Shown one piece after another: positions 1 to 8,166 of a DNA stretch of 64,000 nt (position 1 is the first letter of the stretch; each line of letters begins with the position of its first letter). The position numbers and the translations under genes were made by a program. The stretch is from Clostridia bacterium (GTDB lineage Bacteria; Bacillota; Clostridia; UBA1381), in NCBI GenBank assembly GCA_017935675.1, contig JAGBHE010000095.1, positions 62,001 to 126,000 of the forward strand. The letters run 5' to 3'. Under the pieces are notes generated by a model. That model searched no databases. It worked only from the letters and a program-made list of their open reading frames with translations, and was not told the origin of the DNA.

Positions 1-17
1 AAATTATAAACTCTCAT
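1..17 (-). CDS. Start of a gene running off the left edge (unknown product)
   Basis: Only the first five complete codons are present, reading Met-Arg-Val-Tyr-Asn from an ATG at 17-15. The call rests on its signals. A GGAGGT ribosome site lies at 30-25, seven bases before the ATG, and a good promoter lies upstream at 64-92. The product cannot be guessed. The start is well supported; whether the frame stays open beyond the window is unknown. Confidence 0.6.
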
Positions 18-63
18 TTGAACGACCTCCGATATTTTTTTGTGTCATGTATACACTTATTAT

Positions 64-92
64 ATTATATCTCTTTTTTCTTAATTCGTCAA
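64..92 (-). promoter_or_regulatory. Sigma-A-type promoter for the leftward edge gene
   Basis: On the minus strand a TTGACG -35 (92-87) and a TATAAT -10 (69-64) are separated by exactly 17 bases. It lies between the methyltransferase stop and the ATG at 17, so the edge gene probably has its own transcript with a leader of about 40 nt. Confidence 0.65.
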
Positions 93-185
93 TATTTTCA
101 CAAAGATATTTTAAAGATTTTTTAACAAAAAAAATTAGATTTATTTGATTTTTTGCGTAAAAACAACCAAAAGGCACAAAATATC

Positions 186-923
186 TCACGCCAACGCCGC
201 AAAAACAAGTCTTTGCGATTTATCTGTGCTTTTTTCAAACGAAAATCCATCAAAGACTTCAACTGTCGAAAAGCCTCCGTCAATAAGAGCTTTTTTTATT
301 TGTTTTTCGCTGTAAGCACGCTGAATCTGTATCTCGCGGAAGCGTTTATACGCACCGTCTTTTTCCTTTGAAAAGAAATTAAGCTCCATCCGGCAAAGAC
401 CGGATTTATATTCATTCTCCCAAGCATAAAACATATCTTCCGTGTCATATACAAATGTGTTTGAGCCAAGAATATTTTTAAGCTTATAGGGCGAACTGAT
501 ATCAAAAACAAAAATGCCGTCGTTATCAATAAAGCATGTGCGTATTCTTTTAAAAATATTTTTCAGATCATTATAGCTTGTTATGTAATTAAATCCGTCA
601 AGCATACACAAAAAAGCGCCGCAGCTGCCGTAAAGATCAAGCTTTCTTAAGTCCTGGTGCAGAAACAGAATATCGCAGCCGGCTTTTTCTGCTTTATCTC
701 CTGCAACATTCAGCATATCCTCCGAGATATCAACAGCAATAACATCATATCCTTTTTTCGCCATGGGAATCGAAACATTTCCCGTTCCCGCAGCAAGGTC
801 GCAGACAAGCTCAGGCGATTTGTTGAAATGCTTGAAAATATTTTCTATAAAATCGGTTATGCCATCATAATCTATATCCTGAAGCATAAGCGAATCATAA
901 ACCGAAGCAAATTCAGCGTACAC
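186..923 (-). CDS. Class I SAM-dependent methyltransferase
   Basis: This 245-residue protein is predicted to be a cytosolic methyltransferase of the class I Rossmann fold; the substrate is unknown. The SAM-binding motif I is visible as DLAAGTGNVSIPMAKKG, followed by the acidic end of strand 2 in VIAVDIS. I chose the GTG at 923 because an AAAGGTGG ribosome site sits seven bases upstream; a start further upstream at 1010 would lie above the promoter at 955-983. It follows the clpC operon but has its own exact-consensus promoter, so it is probably monocistronic. The family is broad, so no gene name is offered. Confidence 0.85.
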   Translation of the reverse strand: MYAEFASVYDSLMLQDIDYDGITDFIENIFKHFNKSPELVCDLAAGTGNVSIPMAKKGYDVIAVDISEDMLNVAGDKAEKAGCDILFLHQDLRKLDLYGSCGAFLCMLDGFNYITSYNDLKNIFKRIRTCFIDNDGIFVFDISSPYKLKNILGSNTFVYDTEDMFYAWENEYKSGLCRMELNFFSKEKDGAYKRFREIQIQRAYSEKQIKKALIDGGFSTVEVFDGFSFEKSTDKSQRLVFAALA

Positions 924-954
924 AAAAAAACCACCTTTAAAATAATATATTGAA

Positions 955-983
955 ATTATATCATTTCTCGGTGGTTTTGTCAA
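955..983 (-). promoter_or_regulatory. Exact-consensus sigma-A promoter of the methyltransferase gene
   Basis: TTGACA at 983-978 and TATAAT at 960-955 on the minus strand are separated by 17 bases, which is the full sigma-A consensus. The predicted transcript starts about 25 bases before the GTG start at 923. Confidence 0.8.
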
Positions 984-1046
984 CTGCTGTGCAGAATAAA
1001 AAATCAGCAAAAATCAAACAACCTTCATAAGCTTATTCAGTCACAA

Positions 1047-1076
1047 GCGGGGATGCCGCCCGGTGCAGCATCCCGC
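1047..1076 (-). terminator. GC-rich hairpin after clpC, possible terminator
   Basis: GCGGGGATGC (1047-1056) and GCATCCCGC (1068-1076) form a stem of about 9 bp with one bulged G and an 11-nt loop, starting 17 bases beyond the clpC stop. The minus-strand sequence after it is not U-rich, so it may be a weak terminator or an mRNA-stabilising hairpin. Confidence 0.4.
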
Positions 1077-1093
1077 CGGTTTCGGAAACTTAT

Positions 1094-3547
1094 TCAATCA
1101 GCTTTGACTATTATATATTTGTCATCGGAATAATCTATCGTGATTTTATCACCGGCTTTAACGCTGCCGTCTATGATTTCCTCGCTTATAAGATCCTCTA
1201 TATCCGACTGTATGGCACGGCGCAGCGGTCTTGCGCCGTAGACAGGATCAAATCCAGATTCGGCGATTTTCTTTACTGCCGCATCGGAGAAATCGGCTTT
1301 TATTTCGTTTGCCGCAAGTCTGCCCGCCAATCCATTAAGCATAATTTGTGCGATTTTCCGGATATCCTCCGATGTCAGGCGCGAGAATACCATAATTTCA
1401 TCAATTCTGTTAAGAAATTCAGGTCTGAAAGCTCGTTTCACTTCTTCCATAACTTTTTCACGTATTTTCTTATTATCCTCCGAAGCATCTTCCGAGTTTA
1501 ATTCCTTAGAGAAACCAAGCTTCGCCCCCTGAGGATTCAGAATGTTCTTTGCGCCGAGGTTCGATGTCATAATAATGACTGTATTCCTGAAATCAACCTT
1601 TCTGCCCTGAGCATCTGTCAGAATCCCGTCCTCAAGCACCTGAAGAAGTATATTGAAAACGTCAGGATGAGCTTTTTCAATTTCATCAAAAAGGAGCACG
1701 CTGTAAGGATGTCTCCTTATTTTTTCCGTAAGCTGTCCTCCCTCTTCAAAGCCTACATATCCCGGAGGTGAACCGATAAACTTTGAAACGGCATGCTTTT
1801 CCATATACTCCGACATATCAACTCTGATCATAGCATCCTCAGAACCAAACATGCTTTCCGCAAGTGCTTTTGAAAGCTCGGTTTTACCGACGCCGGTAGG
1901 ACCCAGGAACAGGAATGAACCTATCGGTCTTTTCGGGTCTTTAAGTCCTGCCCTGCCGCGTCTTATCGCTCTTGCAACCGCCTTTACCGCATCATCCTGT
2001 CCCACAACACGTTCATGCAAAGCAGCTTCAAGATTTTTAAGCCTTTCATTTTCGCCTTCTCGAAGCTTTCCGGCAGGTATATTAGTCCATTCGGCAAGAA
2101 CCGAAGCAATATCATCAGCCGTAACGGTCAGTCTGCCGGAGGTATTGTTTCCTTTCCAGTCCGCCTTCTGTTTTTCAAGCTTTTCACTCAGTTCTTTTTC
2201 CTCGTCCCTAAGACCTGCCGCTTTTTCAAAATCCTGAGCAGTAATAGCTTCTTGTTTTTCGTTCTGAAGCGCTTCAAGCCTTTTTTCGAGAGTTTTCAGC
2301 TCTTCAGGGGGGGTTTGCTCGGAAAGCCGTTTTTTAGAAGCGGTTTCATCGATAAGGTCAATTGCCTTGTCCGGAAGGAATCTGTCACTGATATAACGGT
2401 ACGACATTTTTGCGGCTGCTTCAAGGGCGTCATCGGTAATTGATACGCCGTGATGAGCTTCATATTTGTCTCTTATGCCCTTTAAGATTTTAATAGTTTC
2501 ATCAACTGTCGGTTCTCCTACCGTAACCGGCTGAAAACGGCGTTCAAGTGCAGCATCCTTTTCAATATGCTTTTTGTATTCGTTAATAGTGGTTGCTCCT
2601 ATGAGCTGGAGCTCGCCTCTTGCAAGTGTCGGCTTCAAAATGTTGGATGCATCCATTGCACCTTCAGCGCTTCCCGCTCCGACAATTGTATGAACCTCAT
2701 CTACAAACAGTATAACATCCTTTGCCCCTACAACCTCTTCAACAACCTTTTTAAGCCTCTCTTCAAATTCACCTCTGTATTTTGCTCCGGCAATCATTCC
2801 GGATAAATCAAGACATACGAGTCTTTTATTAAGAAGCGGTTCGGGAACGTTGCCGGCTGCAATTTTTTGAGCAAGTCCTTCAATTACTGCCGTTTTGCCA
2901 ACACCCGGCTCCCCGATTAAGCAGGGATTATTCTTTGTTCTTCTTGACAATATCTGTATGACTCTGTCAATCTCACTGCTTCTGCCAATTACGGGATCAA
3001 ACTTATTTTCTGATGCCATTTGGGTAAAATCACGCCCGTACTGGTCAAGCATAGGAGTTTTTGTATTCCCGCTTCTTCTTTGACTGCGCTGATTTTTATC
3101 TGTTTCAGGCCCGTCAACAGCCGAAACGATATTATTGTAGAATGAACCGGTGTTTATATTGAGCCCTCGCAGTATTCTTGCCGCAACACCGTCACCGTCA
3201 TGAATTATCGCCATAAGAATATGCTCTGTTCCGATATAACCGTGACCGAGACGCTGCGCCTCAAGAGCGCTTATTTCAAGAATTCTTTTTGTTCTCGGAG
3301 TCAGAGACAATTCACTGTTTTGATCAAGGGGCACTCCTGTACCTATTATTCTGGCTATTTCATTGCCGACCATCTCATAGGTTACTCCTGCTTTTTCAAG
3401 CTCCTTTGCGGCAACGCCGCTCCCTTCTTTTATAAGGCCGAGAAGCAAATGCTCACTTCCGATATATCCATGCCCCATCTCACAAGCTGCATGATGGGCA
3501 AGCGTTATCGCTTCTCTTGCTTTTTCCGTAAAATTAGAATTCAACAT
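1094..3547 (-). CDS. clpC: ATP-dependent Clp protease ATPase subunit ClpC
   Basis: ClpC is the AAA+ unfoldase that feeds proteins, including arginine-phosphorylated ones marked by McsB, to the ClpP chamber. At 817 residues it is full length. Two Clp-N repeats occupy about 1-145. The first nucleotide domain has Walker A GEPGVGKT (212-219) and Walker [15 protein letters not shown]-containing middle domain lies near 425-460. The second nucleotide domain has [14 protein letters not shown] and [11 protein letters not shown]. The start has a GGAGGT site, 14 bases after the mcsB stop. It is last in ctsR-mcsA-mcsB-clpC and should share CtsR control. Confidence 0.97.
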   Translation of the reverse strand: MLNSNFTEKAREAITLAHHAACEMGHGYIGSEHLLLGLIKEGSGVAAKELEKAGVTYEMVGNEIARIIGTGVPLDQNSELSLTPRTKRILEISALEAQRLGHGYIGTEHILMAIIHDGDGVAARILRGLNINTGSFYNNIVSAVDGPETDKNQRSQRRSGNTKTPMLDQYGRDFTQMASENKFDPVIGRSSEIDRVIQILSRRTKNNPCLIGEPGVGKTAVIEGLAQKIAAGNVPEPLLNKRLVCLDLSGMIAGAKYRGEFEERLKKVVEEVVGAKDVILFVDEVHTIVGAGSAEGAMDASNILKPTLARGELQLIGATTINEYKKHIEKDAALERRFQPVTVGEPTVDETIKILKGIRDKYEAHHGVSITDDALEAAAKMSYRYISDRFLPDKAIDLIDETASKKRLSEQTPPEELKTLEKRLEALQNEKQEAITAQDFEKAAGLRDEEKELSEKLEKQKADWKGNNTSGRLTVTADDIASVLAEWTNIPAGKLREGENERLKNLEAALHERVVGQDDAVKAVARAIRRGRAGLKDPKRPIGSFLFLGPTGVGKTELSKALAESMFGSEDAMIRVDMSEYMEKHAVSKFIGSPPGYVGFEEGGQLTEKIRRHPYSVLLFDEIEKAHPDVFNILLQVLEDGILTDAQGRKVDFRNTVIIMTSNLGAKNILNPQGAKLGFSKELNSEDASEDNKKIREKVMEEVKRAFRPEFLNRIDEIMVFSRLTSEDIRKIAQIMLNGLAGRLAANEIKADFSDAAVKKIAESGFDPVYGARPLRRAIQSDIEDLISEEIIDGSVKAGDKITIDYSDDKYIIVKAD

Positions 3548-3561
3548 AATAAAGACCTCCC

Positions 3562-4557
3562 TTATACATTGCCGCGTATATACTCCGAACGTTTTATATC
3601 ACGCACATCCGGCGTTGCCGAGCCGTCTGTAATATGTGCAGGTCCGGAGCAAACAATCATTTCCATTGGTGATATTTTGCTTTCCTCTTTAATTATTCCC
3701 ATATTTTTGCCAAACAAAACATCAGATATCAAAGAAATAGCTTCTTTTGAAGAAATACTTCTTGCGTACTTCAAAATTCCGTACGACCTGTAGACTCTGT
3801 CTTCAACAGCAGTTTTATTATTCTTCAATAAAGACGCTCTCGCTTCTTTTTCAAACGCTATTATTTGATCGCTGACATTTTTTACTCTGTCTATGATTTC
3901 TCTTTCTGTTGCACCGGTGGTAATCTGGTTTGAAATCTGATAGAAAAAGCCTTCAGCCTCCGAACCTTCTCCGTAATATCCGCGTACGGTTATTCCGACA
4001 TTGCTTGCCGAAGCTATAATACGATTCATGCTTCCCGAAAGAGTAAGTGCGGGAAGATGCATCATCACAGAAGCTCTTAAGCCCGTTCCGACATTTGTCG
4101 GGCACGCGGTAAGGTAACCTGTTTGTTCATCAAATGCAAAATCAAGGTTTTCGCTTAACACATCATCCACCTTATCACATATTTCAAATGCATCATCAAG
4201 CTTGTAACCGCCCAGGATAACTTGCTCTCTCAGATGATCCTCCTCCATTATCATAAGACTCATGGTTCTGTCCTTATTAATAAGACATTCATGGCTGCCG
4301 GAGCTGAGCATCTGACTGCTGATAAGATGGCTTTCCGAAAGCCGAATTTTTTCTTCCTTTGAAAGCATTGAAAGCTTCATATCCTCAAAATCTGCCGACA
4401 GGGTTGAATTTGAGTTAAAAACGGCATCTTTTATTTTTTTAATCACTTCATCCGGATTATCCAAAGCCCCCGGAAACGGAATTTTATCTAAATTTCTGGC
4501 AAGTCTGACGCGTGTGCTTATCACGATATCCGGATTCTTCTCTTTATACCAAATCAT
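3562..4557 (-). CDS. mcsB: Protein-arginine kinase McsB
   Basis: McsB phosphorylates arginines, marking proteins for ClpCP and inactivating CtsR. The 331-residue protein keeps the guanido-kinase landmarks: STRVRLARNL near residue 15, the acidic stretch MIMEEDHLREQ, the catalytic-cysteine segment LTACPTNVGTGLRASV, and RGYYGEGSEAEG. The ATG at 4557 is chosen over an upstream in-frame ATG because homologues begin close to it, an AAAGGA site precedes it, and the longer form would overlap mcsA. The mcsA stop lies 7 bases upstream, so the two are probably translationally linked. Confidence 0.95.
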   Translation of the reverse strand: MIWYKEKNPDIVISTRVRLARNLDKIPFPGALDNPDEVIKKIKDAVFNSNSTLSADFEDMKLSMLSKEEKIRLSESHLISSQMLSSGSHECLINKDRTMSLMIMEEDHLREQVILGGYKLDDAFEICDKVDDVLSENLDFAFDEQTGYLTACPTNVGTGLRASVMMHLPALTLSGSMNRIIASASNVGITVRGYYGEGSEAEGFFYQISNQITTGATEREIIDRVKNVSDQIIAFEKEARASLLKNNKTAVEDRVYRSYGILKYARSISSKEAISLISDVLFGKNMGIIKEESKISPMEMIVCSGPAHITDGSATPDVRDIKRSEYIRGNV

Positions 4558-4564
4558 AATTCGC

Positions 4565-4921
4565 TCATCCTTTCTCAATATCCCGTATTTCCTTATGCAG
4601 CTTTGCCGCGGTCTCATAATCCTCGCTTCGAACAGCCTCCTGAAGCTTTGTCCTCAATTCTTCAAGTCTTCTCTTCTTTGACAGCTTCATGCGCATATTT
4701 CCGGGAATTTTTCCTGTATGAACAGGATTCTGATGAATTTGTCTGAGAACTGCCGAAAGAGGTGCTGCAAAGGTTTTATAGCATTCCGAACAGCCAAGCT
4801 TGCCTGTTTTCTTAAAATCGCTGTATGTTCTGCCGCAAACAGGGCAATGCGTTTCTTCTCTGTAGGTTGTCGGAATCTGAAAAAAATCAGAATCATTAAA
4901 TAAATCAAAAATATCAAACAT
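4565..4921 (-). CDS. mcsA: McsA-like activator of McsB, compact form with one zinc-finger half
   Basis: McsA activates the McsB kinase. This copy has 118 residues. It contains one pair of CxxC motifs (CPVC at about 26-29 and CSEC at about 44-47) and a C-terminal UVR-type helix pair (about 87-118, SEDYETAAKLHKEIRDIEKG). Family members such as the B. subtilis protein have about 185 residues with an additional N-terminal cysteine-pair module. That module is absent here, and there is no room for it: the ATG at 4921 overlaps the ctsR stop by 8 bases and upstream sequence is ctsR in another frame. The shortness therefore looks real unless ctsR and mcsA are both affected by an error. Confidence 0.9.
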   Translation of the reverse strand: MFDIFDLFNDSDFFQIPTTYREETHCPVCGRTYSDFKKTGKLGCSECYKTFAAPLSAVLRQIHQNPVHTGKIPGNMRMKLSKKRRLEELRTKLQEAVRSEDYETAAKLHKEIRDIEKG

Positions 4922-5378
4922 TTTTATTCTCCGTCCCTTCTGTCAGCTTTGATAATGTGTTTTTTAATATTGAGGCTCTTACCTTGTTTTTATACGGCTG
5001 ATTTATCGGAATGCTTCTATCGGAAACAGCGCTTCCGATAAGCAAAGCGTCATGCTGTGATATTATGCCGGCTGAAACTGCCGAGCCGAGAAGCGATACT
5101 GCTCCGCCGGCGTCAATTTCCGCTCCGATAAGTCCGATATATGAAGCCAAAGCTCCGGCACCGGTCATACGGCGTATTCTGAGATATCCTCCTCCGCCGC
5201 GCTTTGATTCGGTCACATATCCGTTCTCTTCGCTGAATCTCGTGGACAGCACGTAGTTTATCTGTGACGGCACACAGTTAAATACGGACGCAAGCTCATT
5301 TCTCTTTAATTCAATCCATCCGTCCTCATCATTCAGAAGCTGCAATATAAAAGCCTCTATTCTGTCGCTCATACCCAC
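4914..5378 (-). CDS. ctsR: Transcriptional repressor CtsR
   Basis: CtsR is the dimeric repressor of class III heat-shock genes (clp operons). The 154-residue protein has the N-terminal winged-helix segment (ELASVFNCVPSQINYVLSTR, about 28-47) and the glycine-rich wing SKRGGGGYLRIRRM. The GTG at 5378 is favoured because a GGGGTGAT site lies about six bases upstream. Two codons later is an ATG that could also serve. It is first in its operon, and a CtsR-type operator just below the promoter indicates autoregulation. Confidence 0.95.
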   Translation of the reverse strand: MGMSDRIEAFILQLLNDEDGWIELKRNELASVFNCVPSQINYVLSTRFSEENGYVTESKRGGGGYLRIRRMTGAGALASYIGLIGAEIDAGGAVSLLGSAVSAGIISQHDALLIGSAVSDRSIPINQPYKNKVRASILKNTLSKLTEGTENKNV

Positions 5379-5426
5379 TTGGCAATCACCCCAATCTAAC
5401 CTTTACTGACCTTCGGTCATTTTAAC

Positions 5427-5443
5427 TTTGACTTTCCTTGACC
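5427..5443 (-). promoter_or_regulatory. CtsR operator
   Basis: On the minus strand two heptads, GGTCAAG and AGTCAAA, are separated by three bases. This matches the established CtsR direct repeat (GGTCAAA, 3-nt spacer, RGTCAAA) at all specified bases but one. It begins 9 bases below the -10 and so covers the probable transcription start. A further short inverted repeat, TGACC-TTC-GGTCA, lies at 5407-5419. Confidence 0.8.
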
Positions 5444-5452
5444 TTTAATTAA

Positions 5453-5481
5453 ATTATACAGCCTCTTTTATATTTTGTCAA
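5453..5481 (-). promoter_or_regulatory. Exact-consensus sigma-A promoter of ctsR-mcsA-mcsB-clpC
   Basis: TTGACA (5481-5476) and TATAAT (5458-5453) are separated by 17 bases on the minus strand. The CtsR operator lies immediately downstream, so a strong promoter appears to be held down by its own repressor. Confidence 0.85.
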
Positions 5482-5655
5482 GTATTTTTTGTTATATATT
5501 TATTTAACTTTTTATGAACGCATCACCTGCTGTTGAAAAATAACCAAAGCGCTAAATACGACGAATGACGAATTTCAGCCCTTATTGAAATAATTATTAT
5601 AAAAATAGCACAAAATATATGCAAAAATTAGCGATAAATAAATTAAAAATAGCAC

Positions 5656-5684
5656 TTGAAAAAAAGCTGAACTTGTGTTATAGT
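5656..5684 (+). promoter_or_regulatory. Promoter of the PRPP synthetase-like gene
   Basis: TTGAAA (5656-5661) and TATAGT (5679-5684) with a 17-nt spacer, about 90 bases before the start codon. A second TATAAT at 5692-5697 lacks a well-placed -35. The AT-rich stretch 5485-5650 between the two divergent promoters holds no ORF or hairpin that I can support. Confidence 0.6.
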
Positions 5685-5775
5685 TATATTGTATAATTTT
5701 GCTTATGAAGTATACATTATTTCTTCATGGTAAACTTACATCCGATATGGTATTTAAGGAAGGAATGGATAGGAA

Positions 5776-6897
5776 ATGGCAACAAGTTTAGAAAGCATGC
5801 CTATTTACGGCAAACTCAGCATCATCAGCATGAGAGGCACAGAAGATATTACCGCAAAAATTGACAGATATCTTAAAAGCTTCCGCGCTTTTGAGGACGA
5901 AGAAAGTTATCAGACACATGTTACCTGTCCGAGATTCGGCACAGGAGAGGGCAAATGTGTAATTAATGAAACCGTGCGCGGTCATGACGTTTACATTATA
6001 TGTGATATGTTTAATTACGGTGTTACATATAAGATGTACGGTTTTGAAAATCACATGAGCCCGGATGACCACTATCAGGATTTAAAAAGAATAATAGCAG
6101 CAATGGGCGGAAAAGCGAGACGTGTTACAGTTGTAATGCCAATGCTTTATGAGGGACGTCAGCATAGGAGAGCAAGCCGCGAATCGCTGGATGCCGCACT
6201 AATGCTTCAGGAGCTGGTTCGCATGGGCGTTTCAAATATAATCACTTTTGACGCTCACGACCCGAGAATCCAGAATGCTATCCCCCTGTCCGGATTTGAT
6301 AATGTTCAGCCAACCTATCAGATGATTAAGGCTCTTATACGTGCCATACCTGATATTTCGCTCGATAAGAATGATACAGTTGTAATCTCCCCCGACGAGG
6401 GTGGTATGTCGCGTTCAATGTACTATTCCTCAGTGCTTAAGCTTGATCTCGGAATGTTCTATAAAAGAAGAAATTACAGCGTAGTCATTGACGGTAAAAA
6501 CCCCATTGAGGCACATGAGTACCTCGGGCGTGATGTTTCGGGAAAGGATGTTATTATCGTTGACGATATGATATCAAGCGGAGAATCAATGATTGATGTT
6601 GCCGGGAAGCTTAAATCCAAGGGCGCAAAAAGAATTTTCGTTTTCACATCCTTCGGTCTTTTCACAAACGGGCTTGAAGTCTTTGACAGAGCTTACGAGG
6701 AAGGAATTCTTGATAAGGTTTTTACCACCAACCTTATTTATCGTCAGCCGGGTCTCAAGAACCGCGAATGGTACTGTGAGGTTGAAATGGCAAAATACGT
6801 ATCCCTTCTGATAAACACCATGAATCATGATGCAACAATAAGCGAACTGCTAAATCCTGTCCAGAAAATTCAGGCACTTGTTGATAAACTGAAATAA
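5776..6897 (+). CDS. Ribose-phosphate pyrophosphokinase (PRPP synthetase) family, long form
   Basis: The family makes phosphoribosyl pyrophosphate from ribose 5-phosphate and ATP for nucleotide, His and Trp synthesis. At 373 residues this is longer than classical Prs (about 315). Recognisable parts are YEGRQHRRASRESL in the position of the ATP-binding flexible loop, ITFDAHDPRIQNAIPL with the catalytic His, and VIIVDDMISSGESMID, the PRPP-binding loop. The loop differs slightly from the usual VDDMIDTAGT form. The extra length lies mostly at the N-terminus and C-terminus. It is monocistronic, with its own promoter and a strong terminator. Whether it is the housekeeping enzyme or a paralogue cannot be told from this window. 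Confidence 0.85.
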   Translation: MATSLESMPIYGKLSIISMRGTEDITAKIDRYLKSFRAFEDEESYQTHVTCPRFGTGEGKCVINETVRGHDVYIICDMFNYGVTYKMYGFENHMSPDDHYQDLKRIIAAMGGKARRVTVVMPMLYEGRQHRRASRESLDAALMLQELVRMGVSNIITFDAHDPRIQNAIPLSGFDNVQPTYQMIKALIRAIPDISLDKNDTVVISPDEGGMSRSMYYSSVLKLDLGMFYKRRNYSVVIDGKNPIEAHEYLGRDVSGKDVIIVDDMISSGESMIDVAGKLKSKGAKRIFVFTSFGLFTNGLEVFDRAYEEGILDKVFTTNLIYRQPGLKNREWYCEVEMAKYVSLLINTMNHDATISELLNPVQKIQALVDKLK

Positions 6898-6910
6898 AAT
6901 TATATATAAA

Positions 6911-6978
6911 AAAACAGGCTGTTTTTTGAACCGACTCCCAAAAGTCAGAACGGTTCATTTAAAACAGCCTGTTTTTTT
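6911..6978. terminator. Bidirectional intrinsic terminator between convergent genes
   Basis: A long inverted repeat: AAAACAGGCTGTTTT followed by TTGAACCG on the left (6911-6932) pairs with CGGTTC and AAAACAGCCTG on the right, ending in T7 on the plus strand and with A-rich sequence on the other side. It can stop the PRPP synthetase transcript and also that of malic enzyme, whose stop is at 6983. Confidence 0.85.
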
Positions 6979-6982
6979 ATGA

Positions 6983-8155
6983 CTAAATTCGCGCAACGCC
7001 GGTTTTTCTTGCCGCATCAGCCACCGCGTCAGCAACATAGTCAACTACTCTTTTATCAAACACATCAGCAATTATGTATTCTTCGTTCAATTCATCATCG
7101 GAAATAATTGAAGCAATCGCCTGCGCCGCTGCAATTTTCATTTCCTCATTTATATCACGAGCCCTGACCGCAAGTGCGCCCTTAAAAATTCCCGGGAACG
7201 CAAGAACATTATTAATCTGATTAGGATAGTCAGATCTGCCGGTACCAACAATCCTCGCTCCTGCCGCCTTCGCTTCCTCAGGCATAATTTCCGGAACAGG
7301 ATTTGCCATTGCAAAAATAATGGGATTTTCGGCCATTGTGCCTATCCATTCTCCATTTAAAACGCCCGGCGCAGACACGCCGATAAATACATCTGCATTT
7401 TTCAAAGCAGCTTCAAGGGTTCCTTTAACACATTTTTTGTTTGATTTTTGCGCTATTTTGCACTGCTCGGGATTTAATTCGTCCATTCCGGAATACAAAG
7501 CACCCTGCTTATCGCACATAATAAGCTCTCCGACGCCGCGCGACAAGAGCAGGTTTCCTATTGCCATTCCCGCAGCACCTGCACCGTTAATTACAACAGT
7601 GATGTTCTCAATGCTTTTTCGGGCAACACGAAGCGCATTAAGAAGTGCCGCAAGAACAACAACAGCTGTTCCATGCTGGTCATCATGAAAGACAGGAATG
7701 TCGCATTCCTGCTTAAGCCGCCTTTCTATTTCAACACAGCGCGGCGCGGATATATCCTCAAGATTGATTCCGCCGAAGGAGCCGGAAATCAATGAAATCG
7801 TTCTGACGATTTCATCTACATCCTTTGATTTTATACAAATAGGGAAAGCGTCGATATCGGCAAAGGTTTTAAATAACGCACATTTTCCCTCCATAACAGG
7901 CATTCCTGCCTCAGGTCCGATATCTCCAAGCCCGAGAACAGCCGTTCCGTCTGTTATTACCGCAACAAGGTTTCCGCGCCTCGTATACTTATATGACAGC
8001 TCCGTATCCTTACTGATTTCAAGACACGGCTGGGCAACGCCCGGAGTATACGCAACTGCCAGCTGTTCCCTGTTTTTTACCTCCGCTCTCGATATAACCT
8101 CTATCTTCCCTTTCCATTCCTCATGCTTTTTTAAAGCAACTTCTTTTTTGTCCAT
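6983..8155 (-). CDS. NAD(P)-dependent malic enzyme (oxaloacetate-decarboxylating)
   Basis: It converts malate to pyruvate and CO2 with reduction of NAD(P). The 390-residue short bacterial form shows the N-terminal AVAYTPGVAQPC motif, the metal-site region HDDQHGTAVVVLAALLNAL and the Rossmann glycine motif INGAGAAGMAIGNLLLSRG. Cofactor preference cannot be read with confidence. The ATG at 8155 has an AGGAAGG site; an in-frame upstream extension to 8230 would run into the antiporter gene, whose stop is only 11 bases away. It is last in its operon. Confidence 0.93.
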   Translation of the reverse strand: MDKKEVALKKHEEWKGKIEVISRAEVKNREQLAVAYTPGVAQPCLEISKDTELSYKYTRRGNLVAVITDGTAVLGLGDIGPEAGMPVMEGKCALFKTFADIDAFPICIKSKDVDEIVRTISLISGSFGGINLEDISAPRCVEIERRLKQECDIPVFHDDQHGTAVVVLAALLNALRVARKSIENITVVINGAGAAGMAIGNLLLSRGVGELIMCDKQGALYSGMDELNPEQCKIAQKSNKKCVKGTLEAALKNADVFIGVSAPGVLNGEWIGTMAENPIIFAMANPVPEIMPEEAKAAGARIVGTGRSDYPNQINNVLAFPGIFKGALAVRARDINEEMKIAAAQAIASIISDDELNEEYIIADVFDKRVVDYVADAVADAARKTGVARI

Positions 8156-8166
8156 TAAAAACCTTC

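Noticed and set aside
4-189. Possible 61-residue ORF downstream of the methyltransferase on the minus strand
   Set aside because: It starts with a GTG overlapping the methyltransferase stop, has no ribosome site and runs across a good promoter (64-92) and the start of another gene.
1851-2443. Long plus-strand ORFs inside clpC, and similar ones within smc, polC and the aro genes
   Set aside because: They lie opposite strongly conserved genes, have low-complexity Ser/Phe-rich translations and no ribosome sites, so they are shadows.
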